Virus record (IMG/VR): IMGVR_UViG_3300036985_006199
Location: 1-57,972 of that record
From: a virus
Length of the DNA: 57,972 nt
Strand: one strand, 5' to 3'
The translations under genes were made by a program, and so were the position numbers. Below the pieces are notes generated by a model. It had not been told where the DNA came from. It ran no database searches and was given only the letters and a program-made list of their open reading frames with translations. Of the stretch, positions 30,662 to 39,363 are shown piece by piece. Position 1 is the stretch's first letter. Every line of letters starts with the position of its first letter.

Positions 30662-31108
30662 ATGGGTTGGTACTACTACTCGGGCAACGTCGTGAAATCG
30701 ATCCCCGTATCGCGCACCAAGTCGGTCGCGGTGCGGCCGAATTCCAAGATCGAGATCCTGGAAGTGACGCAGGAAGCGCAGACCATGCTGAGCATGGGCA
30801 TCCTGAAGCGCACGGGGAAGCCGCTGGGAGCGATTTCGATGGAGGATGCCCCCCCACGTCCCAAGGTGCATCTGCGGGACGTGCTGCCCCCTTCGGGGCT
30901 GGCCATGCACTTCGCCGAGAAGGGGGTCACGACGTCCGAGGCTCTCCCACCGCGAAAGCCTGTTGGTGCGCCCGAGTTCACCGTCCACGAGTTGGAGGCG
31001 AAGTCGGCTGTTGTTGCGCCCGAGATGCCGGGCGCTGCTGCTGTGTTGCCGGATGATGCTGCCGAAGACAATGAGAGTGGGAAGTCGAAACGGCGGCGCG
31101 GCCACTAG
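30662..31108 (+). CDS. hypothetical protein before the sheath gene
   Basis: A 148-residue protein starting MGWYYYSGNVVKSIPVSRTK, with GGAGGAG before the ATG. Its first 60 residues look folded (beta), and the rest is a Pro/Ala/Glu linker ending in KSKRRRGH. The opening resembles the gene at 24420 in layout (short fold, Pro-rich tail, basic end). Function unknown. Confidence 0.6.
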   Translation: MGWYYYSGNVVKSIPVSRTKSVAVRPNSKIEILEVTQEAQTMLSMGILKRTGKPLGAISMEDAPPRPKVHLRDVLPPSGLAMHFAEKGVTTSEALPPRKPVGAPEFTVHELEAKSAVVAPEMPGAAAVLPDDAAEDNESGKSKRRRGH

Positions 31109-31138
31109 GCCGGGCCTGCGGACAACACGGAGCAGACT

Positions 31139-34100
31139 ATGAGCGAATTCACCTATCCGGGCGTGTACATCAAGGAGATTCCGAGCGGTCCGGGGCCGAT
31201 TGCTGGCGTTTCGACGTCCAACCTGGGCCTGATCGGGTTCACAACGCGGGGGCCGGTTGACGAGCCCGTGCTGGTGACCAGTTTCTCGGAGTTCACGGAG
31301 AAGTTCGGCACGTTCACTGAGAAGGGCCTGGCCCCGATCATGGCGTATGCCTTCTTCCAGAACAGCGGGCAGCGGCTGTACATGGTGCGCGTGTGCCATG
31401 ACGACGCCTCCGAGTCGTCTTGGGACTACGAGATGGCAAAGACCGGCGAGATCCTGGGGATCACGACGATCCCGAGCGGCCTGTACGATCTGCAACTCGA
31501 CCGCATGCCGGTGAAGGCGACCGTGCCCGGCAGCGTGATCGTCACCTTCCCGAACGCGGCTATCCCGGGCAACACCAACGTGTTCCGGGACAACGGCCTG
31601 GGCGCGATGGTCGCCACGGGCGCGGGGTCGGGCGGCACCGGCAGCATCGACTACGTGACCGGCGAGATCACCATTCAGTTGGCGGTCCCCGGCGAGTTCA
31701 CGGGCGCCCCGAACGCGATCACGGCGGCCTACACCTATCGCGTGCTGCGCTTCGCCATGAAGTGGCCGGGCGTGGTGGGCGACAACTTCCGCGTGCTGCT
31801 CCAGCCGGGCAGCGACGACTTCATGGTTGCCGCCCAGGCGCGCTGGACGCGCTTCACCGCCGTCGTCCAGGAAGACCTGAACGCGAACCCGTTGAGCCGC
31901 GCCTGGTCGACCCTGGAGACCTTCGCGGACGTCGTGCTCGACGACCCGACCAGCAAGAACTACATCGTCCTCGTCATGAACGACGCGATCAACGGATCGC
32001 AGTACGTGCAGGTCGTGGACTACGGCAACGAGACCAACCCGCCGGAGCTGGCGGGCACCGCTGTCACGGGGGAGGATCTCTCCACCATGCAGCAGCACAG
32101 CGACGGGTCCGGCACCGTCCCGGCGGCCTACGATGGCGCCTGGAAGGGCTGGAAGTACCTCCTGGCCAACGAGGTGTTCCCGACCACGCTGAAGGCGCAG
32201 TTCCAGTTCGTCGAGGGCAACCCCTCGTCCCCGGGCGGCCCGCTGGCCCTGAACATCGGCATCGGCGCCTCGCCGGTCTCGGCGGTGCCCATCCTGACCT
32301 GGAGCCAGGCGGCCCTCGATGCGAACACCGTGCAGATCTCCTGCACGCTGACCTCGGCTGGGGCGACCCTGATCACGGACGACGGCGCGGGGCACCTCGT
32401 GTCCGGCGCGACCCAGGTCGGCACCGTGATCTACACGACCGGCGCCATCACCATCGACGTCACCCCGCTGGCCGACACCTTCGTGGCCAACTCGGCGCTG
32501 TACCTGGACTGCGTCTATGCGCAGCCGGTGACCGTGGGCGACGACGGCCAGGGCAACGCCTACATCGTGGACCCGGCATCGTTGACCCCGCCGCTGGTGG
32601 GCGTGCCGGTCAAGTTCCAGCTCAACGCTTCGGGCACGAACACCATCGCCTATGACGATGGCGAGTTGATCCTCACCTGGAAGATCGATGGCAATCCGGC
32701 GGCGGGACCGTGCGGCGTGGCGACCTCACCGACGTCCGCCCTCAAGACCGGCGCGATTGGCCCATACAGCCTGACCTCGGGTGCCACGTTCTCTGTGGAC
32801 GTGAACAACGCGGGTGCGGTGGCGGTGGCCTTCACGGCGACCAAGGCGACCCGCGCGGGCGGCGCGGTGTTCCCGATCACCGCGACGGTGGGCGGCGAGC
32901 AGTTCACGGCCATCATCAACGGCGTCTCGCACCTCATCACGGCGTCGGCGGGTCTTGAGACGGCCCTGGAGATCGCCAACCTCATCAACGCGGCCATCAC
33001 GGGTGGCAGCGCGGTCGAGACCGGCGGCGGCACGGGCGTCAGCATCAAGTCGGACCAGTTGGGCACGGGGTCGTCGGTCCAGATCGTTGCGGGGTCTCCG
33101 AACCTGGCGACGCTGATCGGTCACACGGCGGGCACCACGGCAGGCACCGGCAACGTGGCCGACATCACTTCCGTGCTGAACACCGAGGTGAAAGCGGCGG
33201 TGGAGCTGGCGACCACGGCGGACGTGACGGCCAACATCGACGGGTCGTTCACGATCTCGTCCCCGACGGCTGGCGTGGCTTCGGAGCTGGACTTCACGGT
33301 CGGCCTGTCCGCGCTGGGGATCATCGTCGAGACCATCAACGGCACCGCCGGGTTCGGTGGCGGCCAGACGGCGGACTACTACACCAATCCGCAGGACAGC
33401 ATCATCGGATCGCTGACCGGCGGGTCGGATGGGTCTGCGACCGATTCGGACGACGTGGTGAGCCCGCTGCTCGCGGCGGACATGCGCGCCCTGTACAGCT
33501 TCGGCAAGGTGGACGAGCTGATGCAGCTCGTGGCGGCTGACTTCCAGACGGACACCTACGTCATGGACGCGCTGCTGACCTACGCCGAGCTGATGAAGGA
33601 CAAGTTCGTGCTGGGCGCGGTGCCTTACGGCATGGCGTATCAGGCGGCGGTCACCTGGAAGCGCTTCACCCTGAACCGCTACTCCAGCTTCGGCGCGCTG
33701 TACTACCCGCACATCAAGATCCGCGACCCGCTCACGGGCACCAACGTGGACGTGCCTCCGGGCGGCCACATCGCGGGCGTCTACGCGCGCACCGATGCCG
33801 CCAAGAACGTGGGCAAGGCTCCGGCGGGCATGGAGGACGGCGTGCTGGCCTGGTCGACGGGGCTGGAGTACAGCCTCACCCCGACGCAGGTGGGCGTGCT
33901 GAACGAGAACAAGATCAACTGCCTCGTCCAGTGGCCGCACACGGGCCGCGTGGTCTGGGGCGCGCGCTCCCTGGACGTGTCCGGTGGCGAGTGGCCGTAC
34001 CTCCAGATGCGGCGGCTGTTCATGTTCGTGGAGAAGTCGGTCTTCAAGGCCACCCACGTCCATGTCTTCAAGAACAACGGGCCACAGCTCTGGAACGAGA

Positions 34101-34315
34101 TCAGCACCCAGCTCGTGACCTTCCTGACGGGCCTCCAGCAGGGCGGCTACTTCGCGGGCACCTCCCCGAGCGAGTCGTTCTTCGTGGTGTGCAACCGCTC
34201 GAACAACCCGCAGAACACGGTCGACCAGGGCATCGTGTACTGCGACGTGGGCATCGCGGCCAACAAGCCTGCGGAGTTCATATGTTTCCGCTTCTCCCAA
34301 AAAAGCGTAAGCTAA
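31139..34315 (+). CDS. tail sheath protein
   Basis: A 1,058-residue contractile-tail sheath. The N-terminus is diagnostic: FTYPGVYIKEIPSGPGPIAG, then STSNLGLIGFTTRGPVDEPV and FGTFTEKGLAPIMAYAFFQN. The C-terminus carries the conserved region RRLFMFVEKSVFKATHVHVF and ends NKPAEFICFRFSQKSVS. The protein is roughly 400 residues longer than T4 gp18 because of large insertions of Thr/Ala/Gly-rich, beta-sandwich-like repeats (residues about 150-650), likely outward-facing domains. The gene has heavy C-ending codon bias like the MCP gene. A homing-type nuclease gene follows 22 bases later. Confidence 0.96.
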   Translation: MSEFTYPGVYIKEIPSGPGPIAGVSTSNLGLIGFTTRGPVDEPVLVTSFSEFTEKFGTFTEKGLAPIMAYAFFQNSGQRLYMVRVCHDDASESSWDYEMAKTGEILGITTIPSGLYDLQLDRMPVKATVPGSVIVTFPNAAIPGNTNVFRDNGLGAMVATGAGSGGTGSIDYVTGEITIQLAVPGEFTGAPNAITAAYTYRVLRFAMKWPGVVGDNFRVLLQPGSDDFMVAAQARWTRFTAVVQEDLNANPLSRAWSTLETFADVVLDDPTSKNYIVLVMNDAINGSQYVQVVDYGNETNPPELAGTAVTGEDLSTMQQHSDGSGTVPAAYDGAWKGWKYLLANEVFPTTLKAQFQFVEGNPSSPGGPLALNIGIGASPVSAVPILTWSQAALDANTVQISCTLTSAGATLITDDGAGHLVSGATQVGTVIYTTGAITIDVTPLADTFVANSALYLDCVYAQPVTVGDDGQGNAYIVDPASLTPPLVGVPVKFQLNASGTNTIAYDDGELILTWKIDGNPAAGPCGVATSPTSALKTGAIGPYSLTSGATFSVDVNNAGAVAVAFTATKATRAGGAVFPITATVGGEQFTAIINGVSHLITASAGLETALEIANLINAAITGGSAVETGGGTGVSIKSDQLGTGSSVQIVAGSPNLATLIGHTAGTTAGTGNVADITSVLNTEVKAAVELATTADVTANIDGSFTISSPTAGVASELDFTVGLSALGIIVETINGTAGFGGGQTADYYTNPQDSIIGSLTGGSDGSATDSDDVVSPLLAADMRALYSFGKVDELMQLVAADFQTDTYVMDALLTYAELMKDKFVLGAVPYGMAYQAAVTWKRFTLNRYSSFGALYYPHIKIRDPLTGTNVDVPPGGHIAGVYARTDAAKNVGKAPAGMEDGVLAWSTGLEYSLTPTQVGVLNENKINCLVQWPHTGRVVWGARSLDVSGGEWPYLQMRRLFMFVEKSVFKATHVHVFKNNGPQLWNEISTQLVTFLTGLQQGGYFAGTSPSESFFVVCNRSNNPQNTVDQGIVYCDVGIAANKPAEFICFRFSQKSVS

Positions 34316-34337
34316 TCGCATACTTAGGAGAATCAAT

Positions 34338-35213
34338 ATGGGAGAAGCGAGAGTACGGATAGACGCGATAACGGAGGTGGCCATCGTGGCCGCTTACCAG
34401 GCGGGCGTCCGTACTCTTTTCGTGGCGAAGCAGTTTGGCGTGAGTGATACGACCGTGCGCAATATGTTGCGGAAGCACGGCATCACGCCAGACGGTCAGC
34501 CTGATCCGTTGAATGCCGACCAGGTAGCAGAGGTTGTACGCCTCTACACCGTGGATGAGTTGAATACGCACCAGATCGCGGAGCAGATGGGCATTGGCAG
34601 CAATGCCACGGTGTTGCGCTATCTCAAGCGGGCTGGCGTGACGATGCGGGCTAGGCTGAAGCGTCACAAGCTGAGTGTGGCGCAGCGTCGTGGACTGGTT
34701 GAGCGGTACGAGGCGGGCGAGAACTTCGCCGACTTGCAGCGTGCCTATGGCGTGTCGAGTTCTGTGGCACATGCATGCCTAGAAGAGCACGGGATCAAGG
34801 CGCGGGCACCGGGCAAGCGGCTTCCGGCTTGGCAGGATGCGAAGGGTCGCACCTGGTTCCTGTCTTCGCGCTGGGAGCGCCTGTACGCGGAGTGGATGGA
34901 TCGTGAGGGTCTGGAGTGGACCTATGAGTCGCGGTGCTTCAAGCTTGATGCCGAGGGTCATGTCCAGTTCACGCCGGACTTTGTCGTGATGGTTGACGGC
35001 GTGGAGGAGTACCATGAGGTTAAGGGCTGGCTGCACAAGGCGGACATCGCCAAGGTGCGGGCGTTCGCCGCGCAGTACCCGCAGGAGGCCACACGACTCA
35101 AGTTGATCGGTCCTGCGGAGATGGCCGCGCGGGGCCTGGAAGCAGAACATTACGAGCGGCATTCGCAGGTGGCGTTGATCGAAGATTTACAGGGCGAGGT
35201 GATCTATGAGTGA
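34338..35213 (+). CDS. HTH + PD-(D/E)XK homing-type endonuclease
   Basis: A 291-residue protein with AGGAG before the ATG. Three helix-turn-helix-like units (about residues 15-48, 62-97 and 112-150; for example LFVAKQFGVSDTTVRNMLRK) are followed by a nuclease domain with E180 in SSRWERLYAEWM, D214 in FTPDFVVMVD and E227-V-K229 in YHEVKGWLHK. This matches a PD-(D/E)XK nuclease fused to target-recognition HTHs, as in free-standing phage homing endonucleases. It is inserted between sheath and the next tail gene, whose start lies inside its 3' end. Confidence 0.8.
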   Translation: MGEARVRIDAITEVAIVAAYQAGVRTLFVAKQFGVSDTTVRNMLRKHGITPDGQPDPLNADQVAEVVRLYTVDELNTHQIAEQMGIGSNATVLRYLKRAGVTMRARLKRHKLSVAQRRGLVERYEAGENFADLQRAYGVSSSVAHACLEEHGIKARAPGKRLPAWQDAKGRTWFLSSRWERLYAEWMDREGLEWTYESRCFKLDAEGHVQFTPDFVVMVDGVEEYHEVKGWLHKADIAKVRAFAAQYPQEATRLKLIGPAEMAARGLEAEHYERHSQVALIEDLQGEVIYE

Positions 35214-35694
35214 GATTCGGCGCATTCCCAATGTCATGATGCAGGCCATCGTCAATGGCGGAAGTGTCAGCGGGGTGGCTCCGGCGGGCGCGGGCATGGT
35301 GGATAGCGCCGAATCCCTCTACACCGGGCAGTACCGCAAGTGGACGGTGTGCGCGGTGGGGGGCCTCTTCCAGATCCCGGCGGATCTGACCACGGGCTGG
35401 CGCTTGGCGCGCTTGGTGTGGCACCTGCCGGGCGTGAGCGGGATCAAGATCAATTTGGTCGACGAGGATGCCGTGGTCTACGAGGTGGCGGCTCCGACGA
35501 CGGCGGATGGGCAGTATGTGCCCGATGATGGGGGTCTGCTGGTGCTTCCGGGGTGGGCGATCAAGGTGGTCGGCACCAACGTCCTGACGAGCGCTGGCAG
35601 GGTGGTTGCGTTCGCGGCGCCGGGGTGGCGCACGGATGCGTTTGAAGTCAAAGTCCTGGGCGAGGCGAAGTACCCTCCGCCCAAGCAGCCGTAG
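35206..35694 (+). CDS. hypothetical tail-module protein
   Basis: A 162-residue beta-rich protein overlapping the endonuclease stop by 8 bases (GAGGTGATCT before ATG 35206). It contains YTGQYRKWTVCAVGGLFQIP, GWRLARLVWHLPGVSGIKIN and DGGLLVLPGWAIKVVGTN, all consistent with a small beta-sandwich. It sits between sheath and tube genes. No known family, no signal peptide. Confidence 0.6.
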   Translation: MSEIRRIPNVMMQAIVNGGSVSGVAPAGAGMVDSAESLYTGQYRKWTVCAVGGLFQIPADLTTGWRLARLVWHLPGVSGIKINLVDEDAVVYEVAAPTTADGQYVPDDGGLLVLPGWAIKVVGTNVLTSAGRVVAFAAPGWRTDAFEVKVLGEAKYPPPKQP

Positions 35695-35712
35695 GGCGGC
35701 GAGGAGAATACG

Positions 35713-36252
35713 ATGCGCGCAGCAGTCGACGATCTGATGCAGGGATTTCGGTTCCATGTGCGTGGCAAGAACCGCGACGACAAGGATCTCCTCCAGCCCG
35801 GCTTCATCCGGGGTGCGGCGGGTGGCGAGCCTTTCGAGGGCGGAGCGGAGGCCGGGTTCCAGAGCGTGACCCTGCCCGAGCTGTCGCTGGAGCCGGTGGA
35901 GTATCGCGAGGGCACCTTCACTTGGACACAGAAGTACCCTGGCCCCCCGACCGTGAGCGACTGCACGCTGATGCGCGGCATCGCCAAGAAGGACACTGCG
36001 TTCTTCGACTGGGTCTACGGGGCCGTGACCGGCGTCGAGTACCGCATGGACGTCACGATCTGGCACTACCAGCGGGCCGAGATGGGCAGCGCGGCGCGGT
36101 CGGAGACTTCGACGGACATGCGGCGCGTGCTCTGCCACAACTGCGTCCCGACGCGGGCCAAGCCTGCCGCCGACTTCGATTCGATGAGCGGCGAGGTGTC
36201 GATGGCCGAGGTGGACTTCGCACTGGAGAGTTTCGAACTACTCACCAAGTAG
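35713..36252 (+). CDS. tail tube protein 1 (T4 gp19-like)
   Basis: A 179-residue protein with the gp19-family pattern: GFQSVTLPELSLEPVEYREG, then PTVSDCTLMRGIAKKDTAFF with DWVYGAVTG. The C-terminal half has VLCHNCVPTRAKPAADFDSM and ends with an antiparallel strand. GAGGAG precedes ATG 35713. It forms the inner tube of the contractile tail. A second, related tube gene follows immediately. Confidence 0.85.
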   Translation: MRAAVDDLMQGFRFHVRGKNRDDKDLLQPGFIRGAAGGEPFEGGAEAGFQSVTLPELSLEPVEYREGTFTWTQKYPGPPTVSDCTLMRGIAKKDTAFFDWVYGAVTGVEYRMDVTIWHYQRAEMGSAARSETSTDMRRVLCHNCVPTRAKPAADFDSMSGEVSMAEVDFALESFELLTK

Positions 36253-36291
36253 AGAACCAGGAGGCGGGCGAGGAGGCCGCGTGACACCACC

Positions 36292-36855
36292 ATGCCGAGT
36301 CGCCACCCACTGGAAGACCTGCTTCAATCCCACCGCTTCTGGCTGGTCGATCTCGTGCCGTCCTCGACGTTCCCGTTCTTCGTGATGGGCGCCCCGATCA
36401 TGGGGTTCCAGTCGATCACGATGCCCGAGGTGACGTTGGAGGTGGACGAGATCAAGCAGGTCAACTCCATGTACAAGCGGTACGCCTACAGCGGGGGCAG
36501 CGTGGGGGCGATCACGCTGACGCGCGGGGCGCGGGCCTATGATGACACCTTCAACCTGTGGGTGGACCGGGCGATCCGGGGCTACGACATGGTGCCGCGC
36601 AACCTGCTCTTGATCCAGTTCACGGGGATCAACGTGGCGAACGCGCTGGGGCTGAGCGTGGACCTGCCGACGGCGATCCAGGCGTGGGAGGTCGCACAGT
36701 TCCTGCCGGGCAGGGCCTGGTTGCTGTGGGATTGTATCCCGACGCGGTACAAGGCGGGCACGGACATGGACGCGATGTCGGGGGACGTGAGTATAATGGA
36801 ACTCGATATACAGCCAGTAGCCGTAACCGAGTTTGCGCTACTGAGCGTGACGTGA
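36292..36855 (+). CDS. tail tube protein 2 (paralogue)
   Basis: A 187-residue protein related to the one before it. Shared landmarks are GFQSITMPEVTLEVDEIKQV, GAITLTRGARAYDDTFNLWV and CIPTRYKAGTDMDAMSGDVS. The C-terminus ends VAVTEFALLSVT. A remnant encoding a diverged version of this end (AVVEFNPLSVT) lies at 37478-37516, downstream of the next gene, suggesting that the present 3' end was replaced when that gene arrived. The ATG is 15 bases from AGGAGG, an unusually wide spacing. Confidence 0.82.
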   Translation: MPSRHPLEDLLQSHRFWLVDLVPSSTFPFFVMGAPIMGFQSITMPEVTLEVDEIKQVNSMYKRYAYSGGSVGAITLTRGARAYDDTFNLWVDRAIRGYDMVPRNLLLIQFTGINVANALGLSVDLPTAIQAWEVAQFLPGRAWLLWDCIPTRYKAGTDMDAMSGDVSIMELDIQPVAVTEFALLSVT

Positions 36856-36892
36856 GAGAGGAAAAGATGCGCAAACTGATCGAGCAAATGGA
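36842..36892 (+). repeat. 51-bp direct repeat, copy A (tube end, SD and leader)
   Basis: Identical 51-bp segment also at 37503-37553. It covers the last codons of the tube gene (L-S-V-T-stop), the GAGAGGAAAAG ribosome site and the first codons MRKLIEQM of the following gene. Confidence 0.97.
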
Positions 36893-37472
36893 TTATGCGA
36901 AAGACATCTTTGGGAATCGGGCGGTTCTGTTTAGCGATCTCAAGAACGGCGATGTGTTCGGACGGACAACGGATGACGGAGAACGTCCGTATGTCAAAGT
37001 GGGCAAACGGACCGCAGTGTTGCAGGACAAGTATCATGGCAAGGACACGAAGAAGTATGACATCTGGCGTGTTGCGCTGGACGAATATGTCGAGCGTAAG
37101 GGAAGGATCGCGGAATCCACAATGTTGACAATGGCGGCGGTTTTCCATCGGTTGGAAGAGTCCGAACTGGCTGCGGCGAGTAAGTTCATGCGTGGGGACA
37201 TGGGGTTGCACATCATCAAGTACCCATCTGGTCGGTTTGGATTCGTGGGGAAAGTCCCGGTGGAGCTGGGATATGCCAGGAAAGATGGGAAGCCGTTCGA
37301 TGCGGAGTCGCGCAAGAAGCTCAAAGACGATTTGAGTTTCGGGATGCCAGTTATTGGGAAAGAAAAGTCTGCCTTTGTGAGTCTGTCGTGGGCCACGGCG
37401 AAAGATGCGCTGAAAGCGGCGCGCAAGGCTGGGTTCGAGGTAGAACAAGACGCTGATTACCCGCAGGATTGA
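36867..37472 (+). CDS. CTS-leader protein A (hypothetical cargo)
   Basis: A 201-residue protein starting MRKLIEQMDYAKDIFGN. The first eight residues are identical to the protein at 37528 because both lie in the 51-bp direct repeat. The body is basic and alpha/beta (DIWRVALDEYVERKGRIAES; YPSGRFGFVGKVPVELGYAR) with no named domain. Ribosome site GAGAGGAAAAG. It is more AT-rich than the tube genes. It appears to have been inserted next to the tube gene, leaving the flanking duplication. The leader suggests head targeting (LIE could be the cleavage site). Confidence 0.65.
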   Translation: MRKLIEQMDYAKDIFGNRAVLFSDLKNGDVFGRTTDDGERPYVKVGKRTAVLQDKYHGKDTKKYDIWRVALDEYVERKGRIAESTMLTMAAVFHRLEESELAAASKFMRGDMGLHIIKYPSGRFGFVGKVPVELGYARKDGKPFDAESRKKLKDDLSFGMPVIGKEKSAFVSLSWATAKDALKAARKAGFEVEQDADYPQD

Positions 37473-37477
37473 GCACC

Positions 37478-37516
37478 ATGGCCGTGGTGGAGTTCAATCC
37501 GTTGAGCGTGACGTGA
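37478..37516 (+). pseudogene. remnant of the tail tube 2 gene 3' end
   Basis: The short frame MAVVEFNPLSVT-stop matches the end of the tube 2 protein (VAVTEFALLSVT). It has no upstream ribosome site of its own and is most simply the original 3' end of the tube gene, displaced by the cargo gene in between. Confidence 0.7.
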
Positions 37517-37553
37517 GAGAGGAAAAGATGCGCAAACTGATCGAGCAAATGGA
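37503..37553 (+). repeat. 51-bp direct repeat, copy B
   Basis: Identical to 36842-36892 and 661 bp downstream of it, ending in the first codons of the gene at 37528. Confidence 0.97.
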
Positions 37554-38127
37554 CAGGGTCATGGGCGATAGTCGGAAGAAGCGGGCGACCATGGATGCGG
37601 ATACCCACGAGACTGTCTGGGGGCTGGGTGCCGAGGCCGCGCGATCAGGTGGCAAGAAGTTCGATCTCGATGGCGCCTTCATAGCTGCGGTGCGGAAGTA
37701 TGGGACCAAGGTGTTCCCGGCTGCCAAAGCCCGCGAGGACGACCCTTGGTTCGACGAGTTCTTCCAGGCGTTTCGAGATGGCGCGGCAGCGGCTGGGGCT
37801 TCAGTAGATGAAGCGACGGGCGTTCTGAACGTGCTGACCGAGGCGAAGGTCTGGGCCACGAAGGGGCTTTTGGATTTCGGCTGGACTCCGTTCTCTCGCG
37901 AAGTGGAGATCGGCTTAGGGGGCGAGTGGTGGGCAGGTGAGCTGTCGCCGCAGGCAGGCAAGTCGGTGACGTTCCATCATCGCAAGGAGAAGGTGGACGA
38001 GGCGTACAAGCCGGTGCTCGTGGCCTGGGAGTTCGGGAAGGACGCGACGGTGGTGACCATCACAGGCGGCTTCCTGAGTGAACCGGCGACGGTGGAGTTG
38101 GGCGTGAAGAAGGTCGTGTCCGAGTGA
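37528..38127 (+). CDS. CTS-leader protein B (hypothetical cargo)
   Basis: A 199-residue protein with the leader MRKLIEQMDRVMGDSRKKRA. The central region (DPWFDEFFQAFRDGAAAAGA) is helical and the C-terminal part is beta-rich (ELSPQAGKSVTFHHRKEK; ATVVTITGGFLSEPATVELG). A GTG five codons upstream is in frame, but the ATG has the ribosome site GAGAGGAAAAG. Function unknown; cargo role inferred from the leader and location. Confidence 0.65.
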   Translation: MRKLIEQMDRVMGDSRKKRATMDADTHETVWGLGAEAARSGGKKFDLDGAFIAAVRKYGTKVFPAAKAREDDPWFDEFFQAFRDGAAAAGASVDEATGVLNVLTEAKVWATKGLLDFGWTPFSREVEIGLGGEWWAGELSPQAGKSVTFHHRKEKVDEAYKPVLVAWEFGKDATVVTITGGFLSEPATVELGVKKVVSE

Positions 38128-38149
38128 TCACGAGCCGGAGGAGATGACG

Positions 38150-38962
38150 ATGCGACGACTGATTGAATCCTTGGGGTCGACGGACATGCGGGCGATCCTG
38201 GAGCGGCTGGAAGTGAAGACGAAGACGGGTGTGACCCTGCGCGTGCTGAGCGGGGGGCAAGAACCCGAGCCAGATGTCGCCGCCGCGTCCCAGGGAGCGG
38301 AGCCGCCGTCGTCATCGAAGCCATCCGAGTACGGCTACGTGGGGACCAGCGTCGGTGTGCCGGTCGGCGAGACCGTCGAGCGCGATGGCCTGCGGTTCCA
38401 TCGGTACGCCTCCAGCTTGCGCGTGACGGACATCACCAACGCGGGGAAGCGTGGGAAGTCGTGTCCCGAGTTCGCGCTGTTCAACCTGGACTACGGGGTG
38501 AAGGACGCGAAGCAGATCGCGGCGGTGGAGGATGCCTTGAAGGACATCGCCAAGGCAAAGACCTATGCGCAGGCCGTGGCCCTTGCCCGAGGGGTAGCGG
38601 CCAAGGATTCGCAGCGCGGGATGGCGTTTGCCAGCGTGGAAGAGCGGCAGTTGCGCGGGGTGGACGTGGAGCCTGCGTCGGACAGCACTGGGCGCACCAT
38701 CAAGATCGAGACGCCGACCTTTACGCTGGAGGCCGGGGCGACCGACTTCTCGGTGGCTGAGAAGGTGCGCCCTGGGCATGGCGGTGATGATACCCGGATG
38801 ATCATCCCACCTGTCGGTGGCGCGAAGAAGACGGCGATCACGGTGTTCCGTTCCTGGGTGAAGCAGAACCTGAACGACATCAAACGCATGACGTTCCGCG
38901 AGCTGAGCAAGGCGATGGCAGACGCAGGCCTGAACTATCACAGCTTCAGCACGATGGATTGA
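38150..38962 (+). CDS. CTS-leader protein C (hypothetical cargo)
   Basis: A 270-residue protein. ATG 38150 is favoured over 38144 because GGAGGAG (38137-38143) is then 6 bases away. Leader MRRLIESLGSTDMRAILERL, followed by a Pro/Ser/Ala linker (about residues 38-60) and a folded domain of about 200 residues containing FALFNLDYGVKDAKQIAAVE and ETPTFTLEAGATDFSVAEKV. It ends with a helical segment, FRELSKAMADAGLNYHSF. No family recognised. LIES would fit an L-x-E cleavage site. Confidence 0.65.
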   Translation: MRRLIESLGSTDMRAILERLEVKTKTGVTLRVLSGGQEPEPDVAAASQGAEPPSSSKPSEYGYVGTSVGVPVGETVERDGLRFHRYASSLRVTDITNAGKRGKSCPEFALFNLDYGVKDAKQIAAVEDALKDIAKAKTYAQAVALARGVAAKDSQRGMAFASVEERQLRGVDVEPASDSTGRTIKIETPTFTLEAGATDFSVAEKVRPGHGGDDTRMIIPPVGGAKKTAITVFRSWVKQNLNDIKRMTFRELSKAMADAGLNYHSFSTMD

Positions 38963-38972
38963 GGAGGCAGGA

Positions 38973-39353
38973 ATGCGGTCACTGATTGGACGGATCGAGA
39001 GCATCTTCGAGGACTACAGCGCGATGGTCGACGACCCGAAGCACATGCCGAAGGTGCTGGCGAAAGCGTTCGTGGAATACCTGAAGCCACTGGGCAAGGT
39101 GAAGGTCGTCAAGGCCGAGGCCACGGCGCCGCGCGGTTGGGACTACGGGTTCCTCGGCATCTTCGAGATCACATACGACGGTGAGCCGGTGAAGTTGACG
39201 CTGTCCATGCCTATCGCGAGGAACGAGACGGGTGGAAACGTGGCAGCCGATGGTGGGTACGGAGTGATCGCGACATCGAACAAGGCGGCGGATGTCGACA
39301 AGGCGCTGCGCTACATGGCCAGCGAGGTCGTGACCCGCTTCAAAAAGCGATAG
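38973..39353 (+). CDS. CTS-leader protein D (hypothetical cargo)
   Basis: A 126-residue protein with the leader MRSLIGRIESIFEDYSAMVD. The body looks like a small alpha/beta domain: FVEYLKPLGKVKVVKAEATA, then YGFLGIFEITYDGEPVKLTL and ALRYMASEVVTRFKKR. GAGGAGG precedes the ATG. Function unknown; leader and operon position link it to the cargo cassette. Confidence 0.65.
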   Translation: MRSLIGRIESIFEDYSAMVDDPKHMPKVLAKAFVEYLKPLGKVKVVKAEATAPRGWDYGFLGIFEITYDGEPVKLTLSMPIARNETGGNVAADGGYGVIATSNKAADVDKALRYMASEVVTRFKKR

Positions 39354-39363
39354 GGAGACGGCA

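Noticed and set aside
30347-32395. 682-codon open frame antisense to the sheath region
   Set aside because: Same explanation: antisense openness caused by GC-rich third positions of the sheath gene.
32726-34384. 552-codon open frame antisense to the sheath 3' half
   Set aside because: Antisense shadow; Arg/His-rich with no domain.
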